Below are positions 1-6,805 of a stretch of DNA of 8,436 bases, one piece after another. The stretch is from positions 1 to 8,436 of the forward strand of contig CAMDKJ010000069.1 of assembly GCA_945900705.1 (NCBI GenBank), written 5' to 3'. The stretch's first letter is position 1; each line of letters begins with the position of its first letter. The notes beneath the pieces were generated by a model, which saw only the letters and a list, made by a program, of their open reading frames with translations, had not been told where the DNA came from and ran no database searches. The position numbers and the translations under genes were made by a program. The stretch comes from Bifidobacterium breve. Its GTDB lineage: Bacteria > Actinomycetota > Actinomycetes > S36-B12.

Positions 1-439
1 GGGCGAACGTCGATGGCTTTCCCACTGGTTCAGCCCCCGGAACCACCGCGGTCCTGGGTCGCCCTGTCACAGGGCTTTCACGCAATCCCGATCGACTACT
101 ACCTACACGCTCATTGCGACACACATCGTATCCGTCCGAGCTATCGCCATGGTGTCGATCCGCAGCGTTCGACGGAGATTGCGGTGCCGCACAAAGCCGG
201 CAGGGGAACCGCATACAGTCTTGTGTCATCGCCGGACTGACCATCTCGGGCACCACGCATGATGAGCGCCGGTCCATGGCAGGGACCACCGAACCGAGAC
301 TCAGTGACGCTGGCTTGATGCGCGCTTGCCGGGTATCACAGTTGCATCACGGTGCCGCTCGCGGCGGGTGGGGCAGCCAGCGCCGACGGAACGGCACCAT
401 TTGTCAGCGCAAGCGATACGCCCAGGATCCCGACCGGGG
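1..439. other. Left-edge region with no supportable gene; several short dyads
   Basis: This stretch lies downstream of the glutamate dehydrogenase stop codon and runs to the window edge. No reading frame in it looks like a recognisable protein. All three plus-strand frames are open for about the first 237 bases, and one stays open from base 3 to a TAG at 441-443, but its translation is rich in Arg, Ser, Cys and His and resembles no family I know. Inverted repeats are visible: TGGTTC/GAACCA (26-31 and 40-45), ACCGCGGT (45-52), GCCCTGT-C-ACAGGGC (61-75), TCCGTC/GACGGA (131-136 and 171-176) and TGCGG-TG-CCGCA (180-191). The string CGGTGCC recurs at 182-188 and 350-356, and its complement GGCACC lies at 393-398. 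I see no tRNA and no strong terminator after the dehydrogenase gene. The region may be intergenic with regulatory or structured-RNA content, or the decayed end of a neighbouring gene. Confidence 0.5.
61..75. repeat. Perfect 15-bp dyad GCCCTGT-C-ACAGGGC
   Basis: The seven-base arms are exact reverse complements around one central base. On the plus strand the dyad is followed by TTTC, so it could form a small hairpin (5-bp stem, 5-nt loop) resembling a weak terminator for a gene entering from the left. It could equally be a protein-binding operator. The T-tract is too short to call an intrinsic terminator with confidence. Confidence 0.4.
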
Positions 440-3400
440 TTAGGAGTCGGCAGCCCGATCCGCATTTGAGGTGCCACCTTGGGCCACCAAGTTGCGCAGC
501 ACCCGAAGGGCCACCGACAAAGTCGCAAGGTCGGTGACCTCTTGGTCAGCTATCTCCTCCAAGGTGGAGCGGGCTCGGCCCAGGCCCGCTTGGTGCGCCC
601 CCTCCCAGGCCGCAATTCGGTCCGCCGGATCCATGGCTGGGTTAGTCGATCTGATCACCCGAACCGTTAATGCCGCGATCACTCCATAAAGATCACTGCG
701 CAGGGCTTGTCGAGCCAGGGCCGCCCAGTGATCCCCTCTTGGCAGCGCCGTGATGCGCAGTAGTAGTTGGTCAACGTCATAGCGCTCGGAGATAGTGAAA
801 TAAAGCGGTAGCACACTGGCGACATCCTCACCGGACCGTCCGGCGATTTCCCGAATATCAAGTAGCGAGAAGGTATCAACGACTCCCGCAGCGGTGTCGG
901 CGAGACTTACGGGGGCACCGGCCGCGACGAACCTCTTACTTAGGTTCAGCCAGCGGTCGGCTTCACTCCCTCGCAATGACTCGGGCACCTTGGTGGCGTA
1001 GTCACGCACGGTTGGCGCGAACCTGGCGATCTGCTCAGCGACATCGATTGAACTACCCCGGGTCTGGAGGAACCAGCGGGTTGCCCGATCCAGGAGCCTT
1101 CGGGTTTCAAGGTGGAGCAGGCATTGCGCCGAGGACGGGATGAGATTGTCTTGGGCGTCAATAGCATCCATTATTTGGGAAATACCGAAAATCTCAATAG
1201 CCGCGGAAGCCGAGCGCACCACCTCAAGTGCTGTTGCACCCGATTCTTCCATCGCCCGAAAGACCATGGTGATACCACCGAGGTTGATGATGCGATTGCA
1301 GGTGACAGTGCTGATGATTTGGGCGCGAAGTGGGTGGGTTGCAAGTTGCCGACCAAATTTCTCCGCGAGTAACGACGGGAAGTAGCGGCGCACCGCGATC
1401 TCGAACCAAGGATCGGCGCCAAGGCCCGCTTCGGTCAACTCCGCGGTCAGGGAAATCTTCGAATAGGCCAACAAGACAGCAAGCTCTGGTGAAGTAAGGC
1501 CCTCGCCCGCATGCTGGCGAGTTTGAAACTCCTGGTCATCCGGCAGATATTCAAGGGCCCGATTAAGGATCCCGCGCCGCTCCAGATCTTGGATCATTCG
1601 AAGGTGCACGCTAATCAAGGCGGCAGCGCCGGCGCGGGCGTTACCCAAGACCACATTTTGGCCGTAGTTGTCGGCCAATACGTGCATCGCTACATCAGCT
1701 GTCATCTTGGTGAGCAACCCATTGCGCTCATCAACACTTAGCTCACCAGCACGCACGAACTCATCCAGCAAGATCTTGATGTTGACTTCATGGTCTGAGG
1801 TGTCAACTCCAGCGGAGTTGTCGATCGCATCCGTATTAAGCCGGATCCCGGATCGGGCCGCCTCAACTCGACCCAATTGGGTAAGGCCCAAGTTACCGCC
1901 CTCACCAACCACCCGGCACCGCAGCTCATTGCCATTTCTCCGCACCGGATCATTGGCCTTATCGCCAACATCGGCATTGGTTTCGCTCTGGGCTTTGACG
2001 TAGGTGCCGATACCGCCGTTCCAGAGTAGGTCAACCGGTGCCGCCAAGATAGCCCGAACCACCTCATTTGGGGTCAGCACATTTGCATCCGCTTCGATAC
2101 CCAGCACCGAGCAGGCCTGCGGTGAAAGTGTTATTGACTTCTCGGCCCGGGAAAATACCCCGCCGCCGGCGGAGATGAGCGTTTCGTTGTAGTCGGCCCA
2201 ACTGGAGCGCGGCAGCTCAAAGAGGCGCCTCCGCTCGGCAACCGATGCGGTGGTCTTCGGGCTCGGATCAATGAAGATATCGCGGTGATCAAATGCCGCC
2301 ACCAACTTAATGTGTTCACTGAGCAGCATGCCATTACCGAAGACATCGCCACCCATGTCGCCGATGCCAACCACGGTGAAGTCATCGGTTTGGGTATTAA
2401 CACCTAATTCGCGGAAATGCCGCATCACCGACTCCCAGGCACCGCGAGCGGTGATGCCCATGGCCTTGTGGTCATAACCTTGGGAACCACCCGAAGCAAA
2501 TGCGTCCCCGAGCCAAAACCGGTACTCGGCCGCGATCGAATTGGCTAGGTCAGAGAAAGTGGCTGTGCCTTTGTCGGCGGCCACCACCAAGTAGGTGTCA
2601 TCGCCATCACGGCGGACCACATCGATGGGTGGCACCACCACTCCAGCAACCAGATTGTCGGTGATGTCCAGCATCGCCGAGATGAACTCCCGATAAGCCG
2701 CCTTGCCCTCGGTGAGCCAAGCATCGCGATCAAGGGCCGGGTCGGGGAGGTTGGCCGGGTAGAAACCACCCTTAGCGCCAACCGGCACGATTACCGCATT
2801 CTTTACCTCTTGAGCTTTAACCAAGCCGAGCACTTCGGTGCGGAAATCTTCACGCCGGTCACTCCACCTGATTCCACCGCGCGCCACCCGGCCAAAGCGC
2901 AGGTGCACACCTTCAACCCGCGGCGAATACACCCAGATCTCAAACATCGGCTTCGGCAGCGGCAGATCCGGGATTAGTTTCGGGTCGAGTTTGACCGCGA
3001 ATGCCTGACGCACTTTCCTTGTCTCTAAATAAGCGTTGGTGCGCAAAGTAGCGCGGATAAGTGACAGGAAGCTGCGAAGGATTCGGTCTTGATCCAAGCT
3101 CCGAACCTCGCTCAAAGCCTGTTCGATCTGCAAGATAAGCCGGCCAACTTGGGCATCTTGCTCGCTAACTTCGGTGCCAGCGGGAACAAACTGCACCTCG
3201 AAAAGTCGAACCAAATCCGAGCTGATGCCAACATTCGACAACATGGTTTGCTGGATATAGTCCTGGCTGAAAGCTGAACCGATCTGGCGTAGGTACCTTG
3301 AGTAGGCGCGGATGAGCACCACTTGATCCCAACGCAGACCCGCACGCAACACCAACCCATTGAAGGCATCCGTCTCGCAGTCACCTTGCCAGGCGGCCCG

Positions 3401-5290
3401 GAAGGCGTCGGCGAACCGCTCGGCTAATGTCTCGCGCTCGATGACGCCATCGGCCGGCAATAGCAAACCGAAATCCAAAACCCACGCCACCGGCTGGCCC
3501 ACCGGGGTGATTTCATATGGATGCTCATCGATGACCTCAACGCCCATCATCTGCAGGGTCGGCAGGATTCTCGATAGGGACATCGGGCCCCCAACCCGCA
3601 TCACCGTAAATCGCATCCCCCGCTCATCAGCCCCTGCCGGCCGGTAGAGGCGAAGGGATAATTCGTTCTCGACAAGGTCTGCGAGAGTGAGTACGTCACC
3701 AACCGCCGCCGCACCGCTGAATTGCTCTTTATAGGCCTCGGGGAAGGCCTCGGAGAATTGGTGCAGTAGTGGTGCGGCCGCGGTCTCGCCGATCCTTTCA
3801 ACAATCGCGGACGTGAAATCGTCCTCCCAACTACGGGCGGCGGCGGCCAACTTGAGTTCGAGGGCGCCGACATCTATCGGGCCAAGTTCAGCCCCCGGAG
3901 CCAGCCGCACCACGTAGTGCAACCGGGCTAAAACCGATTCAGTGACACGGGCCGTGTAGTCAACACTGACCCCGTCGAATGCGTCAACCAGTAACCGCTC
4001 TATTCGCAGGCGTACGGCGGTCGTATAACGATCCCTTGGGAGATAGACCAAAGAAGACACGAATCTTTGATAGTCATCGACCCTGATGAATAGTCGAGTT
4101 TGACGACGCTCCTGTAATTGCATTATTGACGCCGACAACTCGACCAAGGCACCGGCATGTGTCTGGAAGAATTCGTCGCGGGGGTAGGTCTCCAGGAACT
4201 GCAGCAAATCCTTCGCGCGATGGGATCCGGCGACAAGCTCAAGTTCGTCCATCACCCGCTGATAGCGAATACGAAGTACCGGAATATCAACGATGCTCTC
4301 GGTTAGGGCTGCAGACGTCAGCAGACCAAGGAAGCGCTTTTCGCCGGTGACCTGACCGGACTCGTCAAAAACCTTGACCCCGAAGTAATCTAAGAAGACA
4401 TTGCGATGCACGGTCGATCGCGAATTCGCCTTGGTCAAGACCAGCAACCGGTTCTCGCGGGCTTTCTTCCGAACGGCAATCGGTAGCTCCACCGCACTGG
4501 CGGACCCAGATCCGGCTTCGGGCTCACCACTTAATATCCCCAGCCCGGTGCCCGCGACCGGCACCAGCACCTCTTGCCCATCAACGGTGGCGAGCACATA
4601 CTCGCGATACCCCAAAAATGTCAGGTTGTCTCGGGTTAACCAGCGAAGGAGCTCGGAGCCCTCCTTCACTTCAGCAACGGGCAAAGTTGCCGGTGGGCGC
4701 GCATCAAGTGACGCGGCAATTTCTTCGGCCTTGGCACGCATCTGCAGCCAGTCGGCAGTTGCCGCCCGCACATCTTCCAATACCTGAAGCAATCTCTTAG
4801 TACTTGCACCGTTATCAGCTTGCAGGTAATCACGATCTAGGTCAATGCGCATCCACGATTCGGCGATCGCATCACTTGGGCGGTCCTCGTCAACATCGAT
4901 ATCGAGGATTTCGAGTAGTTGGCCGGCTTGGTTACGACGCACCACCAATTGCGGGTGAATTATCAACCGCACCAATCTACCTTCAAGGCTCACTTCGCCC
5001 GAAACCGAATCAACCAAGAACGGCATGTCATCGGTTACGACCATCGCTACCGTAAATGGCGCATCCCGCTCATCGCGATCATCACGCACTGCGACCAGCG
5101 CGCTGCCCTTTGCCCGCACCTGTGCGAACTCGCGCATTTGCTCAATCTGAGCAATTAGCCCATTAGCCGAATGGGCCGCAACATCCTCGGGGGCGACGAA
5201 ACGAAAGAACCTCCGGCATAAGATCCGCAACTGCGGGTCGGTGATGCGTTCAATCGCACCCCCAAGACCGGCGTCAACCACGTCTGTCAC
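440..5290 (-). CDS. gdh: NAD-specific glutamate dehydrogenase, large (~180 kDa) class
   Basis: This gene encodes a 1616-residue cytoplasmic enzyme that oxidatively deaminates L-glutamate to 2-oxoglutarate and ammonia with NAD+. Its length fits the L_180 glutamate dehydrogenases known from Streptomyces, Mycobacterium and proteobacteria (about 1600-1650 residues). The N-terminal half carries the ACT-like regulatory region, with FVAPEDV at 31-37 and DDMPFLVDSV at 87-96. The catalytic core begins near GGIRWSDRREDF (805-816) and includes KNAVIVPVGAKGG with K830 and K840, the latter in the position of the glutamate dehydrogenase active-site Lys. The nucleotide-binding glycine-rich segment GIGDMGGDVFGNG lies at 975-987, and DNSAGVDTSDHEVNIK, typical of the family, at 1157-1172. 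All landmarks are intact, with no frameshift. The start is GTG; the next in-frame Met is about 50 residues later and would remove the conserved N-terminus. No Shine-Dalgarno is evident, but TAGCGT ends six bases before the GTG, suggesting leaderless expression. In mycobacteria this enzyme is inhibited by GarA; no garA-like gene is visible here. Confidence 0.97.
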   Translation of the reverse strand: MTDVVDAGLGGAIERITDPQLRILCRRFFRFVAPEDVAAHSANGLIAQIEQMREFAQVRAKGSALVAVRDDRDERDAPFTVAMVVTDDMPFLVDSVSGEVSLEGRLVRLIIHPQLVVRRNQAGQLLEILDIDVDEDRPSDAIAESWMRIDLDRDYLQADNGASTKRLLQVLEDVRAATADWLQMRAKAEEIAASLDARPPATLPVAEVKEGSELLRWLTRDNLTFLGYREYVLATVDGQEVLVPVAGTGLGILSGEPEAGSGSASAVELPIAVRKKARENRLLVLTKANSRSTVHRNVFLDYFGVKVFDESGQVTGEKRFLGLLTSAALTESIVDIPVLRIRYQRVMDELELVAGSHRAKDLLQFLETYPRDEFFQTHAGALVELSASIMQLQERRQTRLFIRVDDYQRFVSSLVYLPRDRYTTAVRLRIERLLVDAFDGVSVDYTARVTESVLARLHYVVRLAPGAELGPIDVGALELKLAAAARSWEDDFTSAIVERIGETAAAPLLHQFSEAFPEAYKEQFSGAAAVGDVLTLADLVENELSLRLYRPAGADERGMRFTVMRVGGPMSLSRILPTLQMMGVEVIDEHPYEITPVGQPVAWVLDFGLLLPADGVIERETLAERFADAFRAAWQGDCETDAFNGLVLRAGLRWDQVVLIRAYSRYLRQIGSAFSQDYIQQTMLSNVGISSDLVRLFEVQFVPAGTEVSEQDAQVGRLILQIEQALSEVRSLDQDRILRSFLSLIRATLRTNAYLETRKVRQAFAVKLDPKLIPDLPLPKPMFEIWVYSPRVEGVHLRFGRVARGGIRWSDRREDFRTEVLGLVKAQEVKNAVIVPVGAKGGFYPANLPDPALDRDAWLTEGKAAYREFISAMLDITDNLVAGVVVPPIDVVRRDGDDTYLVVAADKGTATFSDLANSIAAEYRFWLGDAFASGGSQGYDHKAMGITARGAWESVMRHFRELGVNTQTDDFTVVGIGDMGGDVFGNGMLLSEHIKLVAAFDHRDIFIDPSPKTTASVAERRRLFELPRSSWADYNETLISAGGGVFSRAEKSITLSPQACSVLGIEADANVLTPNEVVRAILAAPVDLLWNGGIGTYVKAQSETNADVGDKANDPVRRNGNELRCRVVGEGGNLGLTQLGRVEAARSGIRLNTDAIDNSAGVDTSDHEVNIKILLDEFVRAGELSVDERNGLLTKMTADVAMHVLADNYGQNVVLGNARAGAAALISVHLRMIQDLERRGILNRALEYLPDDQEFQTRQHAGEGLTSPELAVLLAYSKISLTAELTEAGLGADPWFEIAVRRYFPSLLAEKFGRQLATHPLRAQIISTVTCNRIINLGGITMVFRAMEESGATALEVVRSASAAIEIFGISQIMDAIDAQDNLIPSSAQCLLHLETRRLLDRATRWFLQTRGSSIDVAEQIARFAPTVRDYATKVPESLRGSEADRWLNLSKRFVAAGAPVSLADTAAGVVDTFSLLDIREIAGRSGEDVASVLPLYFTISERYDVDQLLLRITALPRGDHWAALARQALRSDLYGVIAALTVRVIRSTNPAMDPADRIAAWEGAHQAGLGRARSTLEEIADQEVTDLATLSVALRVLRNLVAQGGTSNADRAADS

Positions 5291-5321
5291 ATTGCTACGC
5301 TAGCCGAAGGAGGTAGCCAAG
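5291..5321. promoter_or_regulatory. 31-bp divergent promoter region with overlapping -10-like boxes
   Basis: This is the entire space between the glutamate dehydrogenase GTG and the DUF2505 ATG. The heptamer TACGCTA at 5296-5302 contains a TANNNT -10-like hexamer on each strand: TACGCT (5296-5301) reading right and TAGCGT (5302-5297) reading left. The leftward hexamer ends six bases before the GTG, the spacing usual for actinobacterial leaderless transcripts. The rightward one would place the start of transcription close to or inside the ribosome binding site, so the rightward promoter may instead lie inside the dehydrogenase coding region. I find no convincing -35 element on either strand. 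Confidence 0.4.
5306..5314 (+). promoter_or_regulatory. Strong ribosome binding site of the DUF2505 gene
   Basis: GAAGGAGGT is a near-complete anti-16S match, seven bases before the ATG at 5322. It fixes the start of the DUF2505 gene. It contrasts with the dehydrogenase gene on the other strand, which has no such site. Confidence 0.85.
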
Positions 5322-5813
5322 ATGGCGACGACCTTAGATGTTCACCAGACTTTCCCCGGATCCGTCGATCAGGTGCGGGCAATGCTCACCGACCCGGACT
5401 ATGCCCGTAATCGCGCTGAACAAACCGGGTCGATCTCATGTGATGTCACGGTTACCGCCGGCACCGGTGGAGCCACCGAAGTCACCATCAAGCGGGTCTT
5501 GCCCGCGAACCTGCCCTCATTCGCTTCCAGCCTGGTGGGTCCGAACCTCGAAGTGACCGAGCAGCAAACCTGGGCACCGGCCGCAGGTGGCACCTGCACC
5601 GCCCCATTCGAGGTGACCTTCTCGGGGCCGCTGGGCGCTAGCGGGGTCATAACTTTGAGTGGTGCCGGTGACCAAACCACCGCACATACCTCCGCCACTA
5701 TTAAATCCACGGTGCCGTTTGTGGGCGGGAAACTTGAAAAAATGGCGCAGGAGCAATTGATCAAATACCTGGCCAAGGATGAGGAGCTCGGCCGCGAGTG
5801 GCTTAGTCGCTAA
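5322..5813 (+). CDS. DUF2505 family protein (predicted START/SRPBCC-like fold)
   Basis: This gene encodes 163 residues, about the usual length for the DUF2505 family of actinobacterial proteins, whose biochemical role is not established. The predicted fold, by family analogy, is a polyketide-cyclase/START-like cup that binds a hydrophobic ligand. Visible marks are the N-terminal segment in which a beta strand (TLDVHQTF) leads to a helix with VDQVRAMLTDPDY, alternating beta strands rich in Thr and Val in the middle, and the C-terminal VPFVGGKLEK (131-140) followed by a long helix ending in LGREWL, the most recognisable family signature. There is no signal peptide or membrane segment, so it is probably cytoplasmic. 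The start is well supported by the GGAGGT site. It is transcribed divergently from the dehydrogenase gene across 31 bp, and its stop overlaps the patatin stop on the other strand. No functional link to either neighbour is shown by the sequence. Confidence 0.9.
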   Translation: MATTLDVHQTFPGSVDQVRAMLTDPDYARNRAEQTGSISCDVTVTAGTGGATEVTIKRVLPANLPSFASSLVGPNLEVTEQQTWAPAAGGTCTAPFEVTFSGPLGASGVITLSGAGDQTTAHTSATIKSTVPFVGGKLEKMAQEQLIKYLAKDEELGREWLSR

Positions 5814-6805
5814 CCCGCTTCGGCCAGCAACGCAGCTTCACGCCAAGCACCTATGCTGGTGCGCATTGAGGTCTCGAGCACTTGAGCCCGCCGGCTCGCG
5901 TCCATCAAGTTTGCCCCGATGGCTTCAAGGTCTTTGGCCCCCGGGCCCACGATGGTTACTTTGGCCCCGAGCCCGCGCACCATATTTGCCTCGGCAAGAC
6001 AGGTACGAGTTACTTGCTCGCGCCAGCGCCGCTCTAGCCGCGCCGCCACCGTGCTGGGGTGATCACTTTTGAAGGAGACCATTGGCGCTATCACGTAGAC
6101 CTCATCTAGGTCGGCATATTCGAGGACGTCAACCGAGGTAGCAGACACCGCCCCGCCATCGACATAGGAGCGCCCGCCAATAGTTACCGGGGTGAACCAG
6201 CCCGGGATCGCGCACGAAGCCATGACCGCATCTGGTAACCGCGAGGTTGGTGCACCCGAGCGACCGAAAACCACCCGCTTGCCGGTCTCGTAATCCATTG
6301 CCACCACCCAGATCCCAGAGCGGGGGGCCCAACCCGCCTCGGGCGTAACCGCCGCAACTAGGTGACCAAGCTTCTGAAGTGACTTGCGCCCTTCGGGTAA
6401 AAATGCCGAGAGCACCGCGGTGGGGGGCAACTGACCCAGATGGCGCAGGCTCGCCCCGATCAATTTCAATGATCCCGGAGCTGGGATTCTCGGCAGCCCC
6501 GGGCGCGATCCCCCGATGGCCTCCGCCGGATCCCAGCGGTAGCCGGCCAACGGACCGGCCGTGACAACTTCTTCATTGTTGTGCTGACGTAACTCCTCAG
6601 CACTTACGCCACAACCTAAGAGCGCTCCCAGCACCGAGCCGGCGGAAGTGCCGACGATGACATCAACATCTTTAGCGGCAAACCCGTGGGTCTGCTCAAG
6701 TGCGATTAAGGCACCGATGGCCCAGGTGCCGCCCAGTACCCCGCCGCCGCCGAGGACGATCCCGCGGCGCGGAGCAGGCGCACAATTTGCACCCGCTGCA
6801 CTCAT
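5810..6805 (-). CDS. Patatin-like phospholipase family protein (lipid acyl hydrolase)
   Basis: This gene encodes 331 residues of the patatin family, serine acyl hydrolases that release fatty acids from phospholipids or neutral lipids by a Ser-Asp dyad. The marks appear in the family order: the oxyanion-hole glycine loop GGGGVLGG at 19-26, the nucleophile elbow GTSAG at 52-56 with Ser54, the ASCAIPGWFTPV segment near 196-207, and the DGG motif at 216-218 with Asp216 as the second catalytic residue. Both catalytic residues are present, so activity is expected. The first 14 residues are low-complexity and are not a signal peptide, so the protein is probably cytoplasmic or peripherally membrane-bound. 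The ATG overlaps the stop of the upstream WS/DGAT gene (ATGA), with a G-rich site (GAGGGGG) four bases before it, which points to translational coupling. The 3' end overlaps the DUF2505 stop by four bases. Substrate preference (phospholipid, wax ester or triacylglycerol) cannot be read from the sequence. Confidence 0.93.
   Translation of the reverse strand: MSAAGANCAPAPRRGIVLGGGGVLGGTWAIGALIALEQTHGFAAKDVDVIVGTSAGSVLGALLGCGVSAEELRQHNNEEVVTAGPLAGYRWDPAEAIGGSRPGLPRIPAPGSLKLIGASLRHLGQLPPTAVLSAFLPEGRKSLQKLGHLVAAVTPEAGWAPRSGIWVVAMDYETGKRVVFGRSGAPTSRLPDAVMASCAIPGWFTPVTIGGRSYVDGGAVSATSVDVLEYADLDEVYVIAPMVSFKSDHPSTVAARLERRWREQVTRTCLAEANMVRGLGAKVTIVGPGAKDLEAIGANLMDASRRAQVLETSMRTSIGAWREAALLAEAG

Noticed and set aside
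13..240. A possible 75-residue plus-strand gene starting at an ATG near the left edge.
   Set aside because: There is no ribosome binding site, no recognisable domain, and the dyads at 26-75 fall inside it; I see no sign of coding selection.
420..440. A G+C-rich partial dyad around GGATCC just after the dehydrogenase stop as an intrinsic terminator.
   Set aside because: The stem is short and mismatched and no T-tract follows on the minus strand.
3..443. A plus-strand frame open from the left edge to TAG at 441-443, overlapping the dehydrogenase stop codon, possibly the 3' end of a gene entering from outside.
   Set aside because: The translation is rich in Arg, Ser, Cys, Gln and His with no recognisable motif, third-position composition is not biased, and the other two plus frames are also open over the first 237 bases, which is common in G+C-rich DNA. 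The stop overlap may be chance.
4401..4787. Long open frames antisense to the dehydrogenase gene, this one being the longest.
   Set aside because: They are shadows of a well-supported 1616-codon gene whose motifs are intact; their translations are Ser/Arg/Pro-rich without family resemblance.
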